Shown here: positions 1 to 10,404 of the stretch, piece by piece
Position numbering within the stretch: position 1 is the stretch's first letter
Layout: each line of letters opens with the position of its first letter
Assembly (NCBI GenBank): GCA_946548895.1
Contig: CAMNQF010000014.1
Location: 1 to 64,000, forward strand
From: an uncultured bacterium
Lineage (GTDB): Bacteria; Bacillota; Clostridia; Oscillospirales; Oscillospiraceae
Direction: 5' to 3'
DNA: 64,000 nt
Translations under genes and position numbers: made by a program
The notes under the pieces: generated by a model
What the model was told of the DNA's origin: nothing
Database searches by the model: none
What the model saw: only the letters and a program-made list of their open reading frames with translations

Positions 1-145
1 GTACGTGAGGGCACATACTGCATTTGAGGTTGCAATATGAGATCGTGTCAATCAAGACGACGCTAGGGAAATCCTGCTCCTCTTTAATTCGATTGAGCAG
101 CTTCTCTTGGCCAGTATGACTCATATTAAAAAGGACCCCTTTCAT
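1..145 (-). CDS. Radical SAM protein, N-terminal part only (runs off the window edge)
   Basis: Not in the ORF track. Reverse-strand translation from ATG at 145 is MKGVLFNMSHTGQEKLLNRIKEEQDFPSVVLIDTISYCNLKCSMCPHV..., containing the CxxxCxxC radical-SAM signature (CNLKCSMC). Confidence 0.75.
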   Translation of the reverse strand, partial: MKGVLFNMSHTGQEKLLNRIKEEQDFPSVVLIDTISYCNLKCSMCPHV

Positions 146-152
146 CAAGAAT

Positions 153-818
153 TTATAGATTCATCTGCAAACTGCTTTTATTTTCTAATACATGGCTTCG
201 CTCCGGGACAACAACATCATAAGCGGATGTATTGGCATTCACATAAGCGCCTCCACCAACCAAAGTGTAAGATGCAATGTTGCATTTGTCTCTGATCGTT
301 GCATTATTGCCTATAAAGCAGCAATCGCTTATTCGAGTAAATCCACCAATCGAGGAGGAAATTGCAAAGTAGTTGTAGTTTCCAACTATACAATGATGTG
401 CTAACAATGAATGAGGATAAAATATGTTGCCATTCCCGATTTTACTTCCGGCCCCAATATTGCAACCTTCCAAAAAAATATTTCCTGTACCAATATCATG
501 GGTCCTGATTATGGCTTGCTTATCTATAAAATTCAGAATCTTATAGCCCCCTTGAACAATCCTTTCAGAGATTCTTTCCCTGTCTTGGTTCATATTTTTG
601 TAGCCGACACATATAATAAATCCTACGCTGCTTTCAGGTGGAAATACTTCACGAACCTTTTTGAATGGTATTACAGGGATACCATTTAAGGCATCTATAT
701 TGATAAACTCTGGATCTGCAGTTAAGGCAACAATATCATATGGGTCTTTGTGAAAAGAATTGCTGTGTAGGACTAATTCTGCCAATGTTCCCAGTCCAAA
801 TAAAATTGCTTTTTTCAT
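153..818 (-). CDS. NeuD/PglD-type sugar O-/N-acyltransferase (left-handed beta-helix)
   Basis: From Met35 of the track ORF: MKKAILFGLGTLAELVLHS... (PglD/NeuD Rossmann N-terminus) followed by hexapeptide repeats (IGTGNIFLEGCNIGAGSKIGNGNIFYPHSLLAHHCIVG). Confidence 0.75.
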   Translation of the reverse strand: MKKAILFGLGTLAELVLHSNSFHKDPYDIVALTADPEFINIDALNGIPVIPFKKVREVFPPESSVGFIICVGYKNMNQDRERISERIVQGGYKILNFIDKQAIIRTHDIGTGNIFLEGCNIGAGSKIGNGNIFYPHSLLAHHCIVGNYNYFAISSSIGGFTRISDCCFIGNNATIRDKCNIASYTLVGGGAYVNANTSAYDVVVPERSHVLENKSSLQMNL

Positions 819-834
819 GTTGTCCTCCCGGGGG

Positions 835-1534
835 CTATTCAGCTCTCCAACCCCAGATATAATAAGGAGCATCCTTGCCTGTATAAAACAGCAAATCAAG
901 AATAGATACTCCATGTTCAAAGGTCTCAGGCTTATATCCCTGATTGTACTGGGGATAGCCAGAATAATCTTTCCATGTCACGTTTATTCCGTTATCCCGA
1001 TACATTTGGACATTCATATAATTTTTGGCGGCCGGGCCGGAGACATAAATATCGCATCCCATGTTTTGCAAAAGACTGAGTAGCTTCTCGTCCTTTGCCC
1101 CCTGGGATACAAATTCCCGACTGTCTTTAAACATCGTTTGAATGCCAAGATACTCCTTAGATATTGCTTCAATGAGGTATCTGTTTAGTTGCCATAGGTA
1201 CTCCCACGTGTGCTCTAAATAGACAAATTCTAACAAGCCTTTATATTTTGTGAAAAAGGGCGCTTTTTGGTAGGCAGATACAATTTGATTATAATGGTCA
1301 GCTTGCCAAGAAAATCCATTCTTAATTTTGACCTCACAGATTTTACGATTGAGATCGTAACCGCAGGGAATCGTTAGCCACTTTAGGCCACGCTCCGTCC
1401 GAATTCGGTTCCTGTTTCTCCAATCATTTTTCGTATACTGTACTTCATCGTAAAACACAAACAAATCAACGCGTGGATAATGTCGAAATATCCCTGCAAG
1501 GGATGTAATTTGATTGTAGGGCAGCAACTTTCAT
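835..1534 (-). pseudogene. WbqC-like family protein with two apparent frameshifts near the N-terminus
   Basis: ATG at 1534 gives [12 protein letters not shown] in one frame, GYFDIIHA in a second, and [22 protein letters not shown]... in the third (835..1527 ORF). Joined, they give a WbqC-like N-terminus. Confidence 0.65.
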
Positions 1535-1595
1535 GGTAAGTGTAGCATGGAGAAACCCCCATAAAATCCTTTCTAATTTTAGTGGTCATCAAACT

Positions 1596-3470
1596 CTACA
1601 TATAAATATTGCACCAGATTTGAAACATGATTAGGCTCCAAATTAAACTCGACACCCCTACGTTTTTATCTGGATCCTGATAATAAAATTTTAGTAATCC
1701 TTGGACAAATGTGGGTTCCAATATGCCATAACGTTTGAGGGCCGAATCGCATAAAATGTCATAAGTATATTCTCTAAAATCTGACTTCAGCCAATCATAC
1801 ACTGGTAAAACAAAACCTTCTTTAGGCCGGTCTATGACCTCATCAGGCAAAAATTCACGTGCAACCTCTTTTAGAATGTGTTTAGTTATTCCGCTATGAA
1901 TTTTATAGGTCCCGGGCAATGAGGCAACATACTCCACTAATCGATAATCTAGGAATGGAGAGCGAACTTCCAGGCTGTTTGCCATCGACAAAAAATCTAC
2001 AAACGGCAACACTTGATTTGCAAGTAGTCCATTCCAATCATACTCCAGCGCCATATTGAGCGGATCTGATGCAGTCTTGCTTTCATATCGCTTTCTTATT
2101 AAATCCAACGTATTACAGGCTGAGGGCAGCTGCTGTTGGAAACAGCTCGTAAGCAGTGACTTCTTTCTATTGTCCCTTATCTGAAGCAGTTGATAACTCA
2201 GCAAAGCAGGGTCTCCGTTTGTTTTACAATACATCCTTTCCAGATAATCTGCAGAAATAGACGCATACACCCCACTCTTATCCAGAATAGGTATTTGACC
2301 GCCTATCCGCTCTCGTGCGTAATTATGGAATGGGATTGCTAATCGGTGTGCTAGATAGCTGCCAAAGAGTTCATCCGCACCATCTCCCGATAGCGCCACT
2401 TTTAAATGCTTCCGTATTAGCTTTGAAATGAAGTAGGTTGAAGTTACCCCTGAAAACGGCTGGTCAAATGAGCGCACTATGTCCTCCGTGCAGTCAAGCA
2501 CCTCTTGGGGGCGTAATAAATATTCATAATGCTGCGTTCCATATAACTGGCTTACTTTTTGGGCGCATATCTCATCTAGGTCTTTTTTGTAGATGGATCC
2601 TGCTCTTGACTCATAGCACAAGGAAAATGTTTTAATGGCAATATTTTTGCCTTTTGCCATAATTGCTGTCACAAGGCTAGAATCTAATCCACCACTTAAA
2701 AAAGAGCCCACGTCTACATCTGCGCTTATACGTGCAAGGGTGGCGTCTACTATTAATTCTCTTATCTTTTCTTGTGCTTCCAAAATCGTATCACGTGAGC
2801 GGGAACGAAAATCTATCTTCCAATACTGTGTTTTCAAAAATTCAGTCCCATTCCAAATCCCATAATGTCCCGGAAGCAACGCTGATACTCCTTGAAAAGC
2901 AGTTCGGGGCGGTACAATATTTTTGAAAGAAAAATAGTGATAAATCGCTTCAGGATCAATTCTTGCTTGATATTTAGGGTATTTCAAAATCGCTTTAATT
3001 TCTGACGCGAAAATAATTTCATTGTCTACAATTGCATAATATAAAGGCTTTACACCCATTCTATCCCGCGCCAGCAAAAGTTCCTGTTTAGACTTATTCC
3101 AAATCGCAATCGCAAACATACCATTCAAATATTTGAAAAAATCTGTTTTGTATTCTTCGTACATATGCAGGATTACTTCCGTATCAGAATGGCTAGTATA
3201 AAACTGATGGCCCTTAGCAATCAGGTTTGCTCTTAATTCTTTGTGATTGTATAACTCCCCGTTCCACACAATCCACAAAGATTTGTCTTCATTGTGAATC
3301 GGCTGGCTCCCTGTTTGCAAATCTACAATACTTAATCTCCTCGAGCAAAGGTTAATCATACCGTCGGAGTAGAAACCGCTTTCGTCTGGCCCGCGATGTA
3401 TAATAGTATCTCCCATTTGGCGGAGCACATCTTGATTTCTATCGCCGCTAAAACCGCAGATTCCGCACAT
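1596..3470 (-). CDS. asnB: Asparagine synthase (glutamine-hydrolysing)
   Basis: MCGICGFSGDR N-terminal nucleophile Cys, GPDESGFYSDGMINLCSRRLSIVDLQTGSQPIHNED glutaminase block, SGGLDSSLV PP-loop. Confidence 0.9.
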   Translation of the reverse strand: MCGICGFSGDRNQDVLRQMGDTIIHRGPDESGFYSDGMINLCSRRLSIVDLQTGSQPIHNEDKSLWIVWNGELYNHKELRANLIAKGHQFYTSHSDTEVILHMYEEYKTDFFKYLNGMFAIAIWNKSKQELLLARDRMGVKPLYYAIVDNEIIFASEIKAILKYPKYQARIDPEAIYHYFSFKNIVPPRTAFQGVSALLPGHYGIWNGTEFLKTQYWKIDFRSRSRDTILEAQEKIRELIVDATLARISADVDVGSFLSGGLDSSLVTAIMAKGKNIAIKTFSLCYESRAGSIYKKDLDEICAQKVSQLYGTQHYEYLLRPQEVLDCTEDIVRSFDQPFSGVTSTYFISKLIRKHLKVALSGDGADELFGSYLAHRLAIPFHNYARERIGGQIPILDKSGVYASISADYLERMYCKTNGDPALLSYQLLQIRDNRKKSLLTSCFQQQLPSACNTLDLIRKRYESKTASDPLNMALEYDWNGLLANQVLPFVDFLSMANSLEVRSPFLDYRLVEYVASLPGTYKIHSGITKHILKEVAREFLPDEVIDRPKEGFVLPVYDWLKSDFREYTYDILCDSALKRYGILEPTFVQGLLKFYYQDPDKNVGVSSLIWSLIMFQIWCNIYM

Positions 3471-3547
3471 TTTATTGCCTCCAATTTCTCCTGCTTCCTT
3501 TTGACTTTTCTTTGATCTCGTTATCAATGCGTTTATGCGAACGCGCC

Positions 3548-4531
3548 TTAGTCGGAAACTTTTCTATTCTTCTCCGCATTTTCTACTAGCTTAAAATAGT
3601 TATATGTCCAGGTTCTATATTGCCCATCCGTACAGGTTTTACAAATATCAATCTTATCCCTATCTCCAGATAAATGAAGCTTACGAATGGTTTCAAATTT
3701 ATCATTATGCCAAATATTTTTAATGCTGTCTTTTGTTACATCACCGTAGTCATATTTGAATGGAATATCATATCCACATAGAGTAACTTTACCCTTTGAG
3801 TCCACATTCAACCTTTCGAACAACCAAGGGCACGGCACTTTCTGCTCTTTCGGCAGATAGGCAATTGGATCGCCTGATTTAGAGGTATCTCCAAAACCCC
3901 ATGTCAAAAATTTACGCAATTGTACATAGTCGACACGCTCTTTCCAAAATGCCTCTACCGCATTGAGGTTAATTCCCTCTTGGTTAATAGCACTAGCTAT
4001 GATACGTGTGGAGCTTCCTAATTCGTTGCGTAGCCGAACCATCATTTCGACGTTTCTGAGAAGATGGTTAAAATCTAGCCCCTTGCGAACCCGTGAATAG
4101 TTTTCATTATCGCAAGCATCTACACTAAACTCGACCATATCCACTTGCGCTTCTAGTATTCTCCGCGCATTCTCTTCATTAAACATAGAGCCATTTGTAA
4201 TCAAACCAATTTTGGCTCCTTTTGATTTTGCGTATTCCATTAACTCGACTGCGTGCGGATGCAGCATCGGTTCCCCGCCACCAGTAAAACGAATATAGGA
4301 ATGATACTCCGCACATTCGTCTGCGATTTTGCGAAATAAGTCATCTGCTATGAAATTATAATCCTTATACTGTTCACGAATAGAGCTAATTGTATAAGGA
4401 CATCCGGGACATTGCGCGTTACATACATAAGTTAGACTCAAAACGACCATCTTGGGAAATTCTAACGTTTGATAAAACTCGGAGTAGTCATTTAGTGTAT
4501 GCTTCATGTTATCTGCTTTCATTCTATTCAT
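3548..4531 (-). CDS. Radical SAM/SPASM domain protein
   Basis: YVCNAQCPGCPY CxxxCxxC motif, GGGEPMLHP, C-terminal Cys-rich SPASM-like region (CPWLF...VTLCGYD...CKTCTDGQ). Confidence 0.85.
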   Translation of the reverse strand: MNRMKADNMKHTLNDYSEFYQTLEFPKMVVLSLTYVCNAQCPGCPYTISSIREQYKDYNFIADDLFRKIADECAEYHSYIRFTGGGEPMLHPHAVELMEYAKSKGAKIGLITNGSMFNEENARRILEAQVDMVEFSVDACDNENYSRVRKGLDFNHLLRNVEMMVRLRNELGSSTRIIASAINQEGINLNAVEAFWKERVDYVQLRKFLTWGFGDTSKSGDPIAYLPKEQKVPCPWLFERLNVDSKGKVTLCGYDIPFKYDYGDVTKDSIKNIWHNDKFETIRKLHLSGDRDKIDICKTCTDGQYRTWTYNYFKLVENAEKNRKVSD

Positions 4532-6462
4532 TTAGGTCCTCCTTTATTTTTTCCCGGCTGTTCTATTGTATAAAGAATAGCCTGCAATGCCTCCGCTTGT
4601 TCTTTTGCAAAATGTTGTGCTCGCCTCTGAAATTTATTTTTTTCCGCTTGGTAAACAACTGGATTTCGCCACAATTCCAAAGCATATTCCATCATCTTTT
4701 CATATGAATCCCCCGCGGTATTCTCCATTCCCACAATCGGTATAATATCACTTGTTGTGGATAATATGGCAATCGGCAACCCGCAGCACATGGCCCAATA
4801 GATGCTGGCACCTCCGCCCATTCTCTGTGGGTTCAAGTATAAATCACATATTTCGTAAAGCGCAGGTAAATCATCTTCATATTTTATGTAAAGAATTTTA
4901 TGCGCATCAAAATAATCTGCATACGTTTCGGATAAATATTTGTTTTTGCTTCCTACAACAAGCCACTTAACATTCGGTTTGACCACTAATGACTCACAAA
5001 CATTATCAATAAAGCTTTTTGTCATTTCTGTGCTAAGTCGATTGCCGACCGTGACGAGCACAAAATCTTCATCATTCAATAAAAAGTCATCCCGGGTATA
5101 ATGATGGCTTGCATCGGGAGGAAGAAGGCATAACGAAGGATACTCTATGACGTAGCGTTCATTTACAGCGCCATATATGCTATTTTCACGCAAAAACGCA
5201 CCTTTATCTTTTGCCACATAATATGTGAAATGGGTACTGGATTGATACCCAGATAACGGCAAACAGAGCGTCAGAAAATACTGACTGTAAATAGAACTAA
5301 AAATTGAAGCGTCAGTGCTCATATCAATAATTAAATCGGGTGAAAACTCAATAATTTTATCTAATTCATGTTGCATTTTTTCTCTGGGTTCAATACTATC
5401 CGTATACTCAATTGTTACACTGGGATGATATGCCTCTTTGTGATATTCTTCAAACTCCCTCGATCCATAATATGTTAAACTATGCACCGGGCTAAAAATG
5501 GGAATTTCCCACGCAATATTGCTCTCCGAATCCAGCGGCATAACCATGACCTCATAGCCCAACTCCACCAGTGTTTTGCTCAACTGGATGGATACCAATG
5601 TAGGAGAATGCTTGTGGTTCCGCAACGTTCCATGCAGCAAACATATCTTATGTATCCTACCATCATTGCTCTTCTTTATCTTATCTGTCTGAATATGGAG
5701 ATCATACATTTTACACACTTTTTCTGCATATGATCGACGCAAGACAAAGTATTTGGGAAATAAATATTCCTCATGTAAGAAACACATCGATATTTCATCA
5801 AAATATATCCCATGCAAAAAATAACATAATTCAGGCTGGTCTATTCGCAGTGTGGATTGTACCAAACATTCCATTAATTCAGCATCAAAGGCATCAGAGA
5901 GGTATAAAATGTACAGGAAAACGACGTTTTCCAATGGAGTTAGAAATTGAGTAACTTCCTTGAATTGACAGCGCAGAATATTACGCTCGGTTGTTTGGGC
6001 CTTTAACTCTTTAATTAGTGGGTCAAAATAGTGCAAGTTTTCATATTTCTCATCTATAAACTTTTCAATTTCTGCTTGCATTTTCCGGCGACTTCCAGTA
6101 AAGTCCGCCAGTGATATCTTGGTGGCGGGACCAAGGTATATGTGCGCTGCCACAATTTTCTTCTCATCAGCCACAACTTCTCGAATTGCCTGATACATCT
6201 CCACTCCCAATGCCTGATCTCTGACTGTAATCACAATCTTATCATAGCTGGAAGCTGGAATGGTATTCAGCTGGTAAGGTTCATACATTGGCACCGCTGG
6301 ATCGACTGCCTGGCCCGTAAGTGGAGCTACAATTCCGGCCACAGAAAACTGGCGTTGTCTTTTTAAATACTGATAGTTTAGTTGGACGTTCTTTCCTTTT
6401 CCATATAAAAGGATCCTATCCCCCGATTGAAGATACTTTAACAAATAAGAACGGTCTATCAT
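4528..6462 (-). CDS. Glycosyltransferase-like protein with N-terminal Rossmann-like domain
   Basis: N-term DRILLYGKGKNVQLNYQYLK; C-terminal GT-B-like region (PQRMGGGASIYWAMCCGLPIAIL). ATGA-type overlap with the downstream radical SAM gene. Confidence 0.6.
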   Translation of the reverse strand: MIDRSYLLKYLQSGDRILLYGKGKNVQLNYQYLKRQRQFSVAGIVAPLTGQAVDPAVPMYEPYQLNTIPASSYDKIVITVRDQALGVEMYQAIREVVADEKKIVAAHIYLGPATKISLADFTGSRRKMQAEIEKFIDEKYENLHYFDPLIKELKAQTTERNILRCQFKEVTQFLTPLENVVFLYILYLSDAFDAELMECLVQSTLRIDQPELCYFLHGIYFDEISMCFLHEEYLFPKYFVLRRSYAEKVCKMYDLHIQTDKIKKSNDGRIHKICLLHGTLRNHKHSPTLVSIQLSKTLVELGYEVMVMPLDSESNIAWEIPIFSPVHSLTYYGSREFEEYHKEAYHPSVTIEYTDSIEPREKMQHELDKIIEFSPDLIIDMSTDASIFSSIYSQYFLTLCLPLSGYQSSTHFTYYVAKDKGAFLRENSIYGAVNERYVIEYPSLCLLPPDASHHYTRDDFLLNDEDFVLVTVGNRLSTEMTKSFIDNVCESLVVKPNVKWLVVGSKNKYLSETYADYFDAHKILYIKYEDDLPALYEICDLYLNPQRMGGGASIYWAMCCGLPIAILSTTSDIIPIVGMENTAGDSYEKMMEYALELWRNPVVYQAEKNKFQRRAQHFAKEQAEALQAILYTIEQPGKNKGGPK

Positions 6463-6496
6463 AAAGCTTCTCCTCTAATTCCACTTGATTGAGCTG

Positions 6497-7519
6497 TCAC
6501 AAGCTCAACCCCAATTCCCTAAATATTGACGCAGCTAAACGAACCGCCCCTTTCCCATCGACCAACGCCTGCATACGTTCCGTCATGCGTTTGCGAAGAG
6601 TCCAATCTTGCGCCAGCCATTCCAACTGCCCGAAAATATCCTTTGCAATTTGTCTATTAGTCCGAATATCCCCCGCGTTCAGCATGAGCCCCGCTTCTCC
6701 AAAAGATGACGCATTCATAATCTGGTTGTCAGCCAAAATATATGTCACCGTAGGGACCCCGCAAGCACAAAGCTCAAACAACGTCGTCCCCGCAGCGGAG
6801 ATAGCCACGTCACATTTTAGCATTAGCGAACGCATATCTGACACGCTCCGATGCAATACAATATGGCTTGATGTGGCAGCCAATCGCTCAATTGCCGTCA
6901 CATCCTGATTCATTCCACCAATAACTACATGGTATATAACGTCGCCGTACGGTTGTTCCCGCAGATACTGCACGCACTTCAGCGTCATATGCTCGGGATC
7001 TGCCCCTCCGGTGGACAACAATACATTCTTTACCGACACTGCCGTTTCCCGTTTTGGGATATTCTGAAATTCCTTGCGCAGTAAAGCGTATTTCGGCCCC
7101 AGCAGATAACGTTTGTTCCGGGGATAAGCCAGTTTATCTGCATAGAGCATATAATTGATAACTAAATCTGCCGGATAATCAAACGCATTCAAGTCGTCAA
7201 TATATACTAACGGTGCCTCATTTCTGATAGCTGCCATATAATCTGGCGTCCCAAAATAGCTGTCCAGCAGAATACAACTGGGACAGAATTTTTGCAGAAG
7301 CGGAATCAATACAGACAGCTCGCCCTCCATGGCATCATATTTGGTATGGAGGACAACGCACTCATATCCTCGCCTCTGGATGATGTCTTGAAAACTATCG
7401 TCCGCAGTTACAAAAATGACGGCCTGTCCCGCAGTCTGAAACGCATCCGCCAACGACAGGCAGCGCATGATATGGCCGGAACCCACCTGCGGGTTGCCGT
7501 CCGCCCGAAAAAGAATCAT
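6497..7519 (-). CDS. pseG: UDP-2,4-diacetamido-2,4,6-trideoxy-beta-L-altropyranose hydrolase
   Basis: MILFRADGNPQVGSGHIMRCLSLADAF is a typical PseG N-terminus; ISAAGTTLFELCACGVPTV C-terminal GT-B-like block. Confidence 0.9.
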   Translation of the reverse strand: MILFRADGNPQVGSGHIMRCLSLADAFQTAGQAVIFVTADDSFQDIIQRRGYECVVLHTKYDAMEGELSVLIPLLQKFCPSCILLDSYFGTPDYMAAIRNEAPLVYIDDLNAFDYPADLVINYMLYADKLAYPRNKRYLLGPKYALLRKEFQNIPKRETAVSVKNVLLSTGGADPEHMTLKCVQYLREQPYGDVIYHVVIGGMNQDVTAIERLAATSSHIVLHRSVSDMRSLMLKCDVAISAAGTTLFELCACGVPTVTYILADNQIMNASSFGEAGLMLNAGDIRTNRQIAKDIFGQLEWLAQDWTLRKRMTERMQALVDGKGAVRLAASIFRELGLSL

Positions 7520-8106
7520 GGTTTGCCTCGGCCGATTGCATCAGCACATTCCTGCTCAAACTGTTCCGCAAACCTCAAAAGCTGTTTATTTCGTTCCTTG
7601 ATCCGCCTGGCGGGGATACCAACATACATTCCCCAAGGCTCCAGGTCCTTATTACATAGTGACATCGCGCCAACGGAGCATCCCTCTCCAATCGTTGCCC
7701 CTGGTAAAACCACAGACATACAGCCGACAAGCGCATACCGCTCTAAGCGAACAGGAGCACTGATATCGGCTGGTCTGAACCGCTCCGGCACCATCGGGCA
7801 GGCTAAGGAGAGCCCAGAGTAATCATTAGAAATCGCATAAATCAAGGAGTGTGATGAAAGTGTGGTAAAATCCTCCATTGTAATTCCCGCGTCGCCTCCA
7901 TACAGACCGCAAGTCTGTGCGATATGGATATAACTGCCCAAGACAACCTTGCCGCTGATCGTTGTAAAGTCATCGATCCTGACGTTGCTGCCGACCTCCA
8001 ATTCTTCCGATTTATAGATGATCGCGTGTCGGCTGATTTTTACATTTGTTCCATACTTCTTCAGCCCCAGCGACTTCAGTTCCTCCTCACTGTAATAGGT
8101 TTCCAC
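7516..8106 (-). CDS. LbH (hexapeptide) acyltransferase located between pseG and pseI
   Basis: Hexapeptide-repeat pattern (VGSNVRIDDFTTISGKVVLGSYIHIAQTCGLYGGDAGITMEDF); embedded in the pse cluster. Confidence 0.75.
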   Translation of the reverse strand: METYYSEEELKSLGLKKYGTNVKISRHAIIYKSEELEVGSNVRIDDFTTISGKVVLGSYIHIAQTCGLYGGDAGITMEDFTTLSSHSLIYAISNDYSGLSLACPMVPERFRPADISAPVRLERYALVGCMSVVLPGATIGEGCSVGAMSLCNKDLEPWGMYVGIPARRIKERNKQLLRFAEQFEQECADAIGRGKP

Positions 8107-8124
8107 CGTCCACCCTCCTTTTTC

Positions 8125-9177
8125 TCACAGCTCCGCCATATCCTCCGTGATCGGTTCTCCCCGATCAATTTCTCTCTCTGCGGTGCGGCCTAAAATCGTT
8201 GAATAATATTTTGGCGCCAAGCCTTGACCTGGCCGGATGCTCCGCACGTTTTCCGCTGTAAACAGTTCTCCCTTTTTGATGTCCCGGACCGCAAAAAGGC
8301 TCCGCCGGAACATCACGTTTCCCTCACCCGGCAATGGTCCGTACTTTACCTGACCACAAATCTGCTCCACAGCCCGGACATCCCGCACCATCTGCGCAAA
8401 TTCCGCCATCTCCATGCTGAACTCGCTGTCCGGATTTTTGATCGCCCGGGACAGGCAGACGTGCTTCTCCACCACACAGGCACCCAGGCTGACGCCCACG
8501 ACCGCCGCCAGGCTTCCCATGCTGTGATCGGATAGGCCCACCGATACCTGGAACCGCTGTGCCATGTCCGGGATATTGCTCAAGTGCATATCCTCCCACT
8601 TGGCCGGATACTCACTGCAGCATTTCAGCAGCACCACCTGGTTATTCCCCACCCGGCGGCACGCATCCAGGGCGTCCTGTATTTCTTCCACGCTCCCCAT
8701 CCCGCAGCTGAGGATCATGGGTTTGCCCTTGGACGCCGCATACTCGATCAGCGGAATGTCCACCAGCTCAAAGCTGGCTATTTTATACGCCTCACAGCCG
8801 ATCCCCTCCAGGAAATCCACGGCGGTGGAATCAAAAGGGGTGGAAAGAAAATCCACCCCGCAGGTCTCGCACTCCCGCTTGATGCGCTCCTGCCACTCCC
8901 AAGGCGTCCCGGCGTCCCTGTACAGGTCGTACAGTTTGTATCCATCCCACAAACCGCCGTGAATCTGGAAATACTTGTTGTCGCAGTCAATGGTAATGGT
9001 ATCTGCCGTATAGGTCTGGATTTTCACACAGTCCGCCCCGGCTTGCGCAGCCTGCCGGACGATCTCCAGCGCATTCTCCAGCTTTCCCGCGTGGTTGGCG
9101 CTCATCTCCGCGATGATATAGGTCTGCCGGCCCGCAATCTTTTCCCACAGATGAAACATCGCCTGATCTCCCATCAC
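8125..9177 (-). CDS. pseI: Pseudaminic acid synthase (NeuB family)
   Basis: TYIIAEMSANHAGKLENALEIVRQAAQAGADCVKIQTYTADTITI...; C-terminal SAF/antifreeze-like region (RRSLFAVRDIKKGELFTAENVRSIRPGQGL). Confidence 0.93.
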   Translation of the reverse strand: MMGDQAMFHLWEKIAGRQTYIIAEMSANHAGKLENALEIVRQAAQAGADCVKIQTYTADTITIDCDNKYFQIHGGLWDGYKLYDLYRDAGTPWEWQERIKRECETCGVDFLSTPFDSTAVDFLEGIGCEAYKIASFELVDIPLIEYAASKGKPMILSCGMGSVEEIQDALDACRRVGNNQVVLLKCCSEYPAKWEDMHLSNIPDMAQRFQVSVGLSDHSMGSLAAVVGVSLGACVVEKHVCLSRAIKNPDSEFSMEMAEFAQMVRDVRAVEQICGQVKYGPLPGEGNVMFRRSLFAVRDIKKGELFTAENVRSIRPGQGLAPKYYSTILGRTAEREIDRGEPITEDMAEL

Positions 9178-10367
9178 TTTCGGTAGTATTCCAATACTTT
9201 CTTTACGGCACAGATCACATCCTCCTGATCCTGATCTGTCATGCCGTAAAAGAGGGGCAAAGTCATGCTGCTCTCGTAATACGCTTCCGCATTAGGGCAC
9301 AGTCCCTTTCGGTACCCCAGGGATTGATAGTAGGGGAACCAGTATACGGGGATATAATGCACGTTCACCCCGATATTCTCCGCCTGCATGGCGTCATAAA
9401 ACTCCCGCCTGCCGCAGGAAAGCCGGTCAAGGTCCAAACGCAAAATATACAGATGGCGAACCGTATCGGCTCCCTCATATTCCTTTTGAATATGAACTTC
9501 GGGAAGCTCTGCCAATACATCATCGTATCTTTGAACCAGTTCCCTGCGCCGGGCCGTAAAATAATCTATCTTGTCCAGCTGGCTCAGTGCCAGAGCGCAC
9601 TGGATGTCCGTCATGCGGTAGTTATATCCAAGCATCTGCTGCTCATAGTACCAGTTGGAGTTTCCCTGCTCCTGCAATAAATCCGGGTCTCGGGTGATTC
9701 CGTGCCGGGCAAACATCAAGACCCGCCGGGCCAGGTTCGGGTCGCGGCTCATGACTGCTCCGCCCTCACCCGCGGTGATCGTCTTGACCGGGTGGAAGCT
9801 GAAGGTGGTCAGGTCTGCGATGCTGCCCACCGGCGTGCCCTGATAGCGGGTTCCGATGGAGTGGGCCGCGTCCACGATCAGAAGCAAGTGGTGCTTTTTG
9901 CAAATTGAACGCAATGCCTCGTAATCGCAGGGCGCTCCGGTGAAATCCACCGCGATGACTGCCTTCGTCCTTCCTGTGATATGCGCTTCCACAGAAGCCG
10001 GGTCAATTTCATAGGTTTCCGGATCAATGTCCGCGAACACCGGCGTTCCGCCGCAGTACAGAATCGCGTTAGCCGATGCCGCAAAGGTGATCGGCGTAGT
10101 AATTGCCTCATCGCCAGGCCCAATTCCAGCGGCCAGGCAGGCCACATGGAGGGCGGCGGTCCCGTTGGAAACGGCTGTGCAGTATGGCGCGCCGGTGAGC
10201 GCGCACAGCTTTTGTTCCAGTTTCTCTACTTTGGGACCACAGGTCAGAAAGTCGCTTTTCAACGTATCAACAACGGCTTGGATATCCGCTTCGTCTATGT
10301 ACTGATGGCCATAGCCAAGTCTCACTTTACGGGTCGGTTCGCCGCCATATAAGGCTAGGCTCTGCAT
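9174..10367 (-). CDS. pseC: UDP-4-amino-4,6-dideoxy-N-acetyl-beta-L-altrosamine transaminase
   Basis: DegT/DnrJ/EryC1 fold: GPKVEKLEQKLCALTGAPYCTAVSNGTAALHVACLAAGIGPGDE; PLP Lys in FSFHPVKTITAGEGGAV. Confidence 0.92.
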   Translation of the reverse strand: MQSLALYGGEPTRKVRLGYGHQYIDEADIQAVVDTLKSDFLTCGPKVEKLEQKLCALTGAPYCTAVSNGTAALHVACLAAGIGPGDEAITTPITFAASANAILYCGGTPVFADIDPETYEIDPASVEAHITGRTKAVIAVDFTGAPCDYEALRSICKKHHLLLIVDAAHSIGTRYQGTPVGSIADLTTFSFHPVKTITAGEGGAVMSRDPNLARRVLMFARHGITRDPDLLQEQGNSNWYYEQQMLGYNYRMTDIQCALALSQLDKIDYFTARRRELVQRYDDVLAELPEVHIQKEYEGADTVRHLYILRLDLDRLSCGRREFYDAMQAENIGVNVHYIPVYWFPYYQSLGYRKGLCPNAEAYYESSMTLPLFYGMTDQDQEDVICAVKKVLEYYRK

Positions 10368-10404
10368 AATATCACCCCCACACGGGCCCACTGCCAAAAT
10401 TTAT

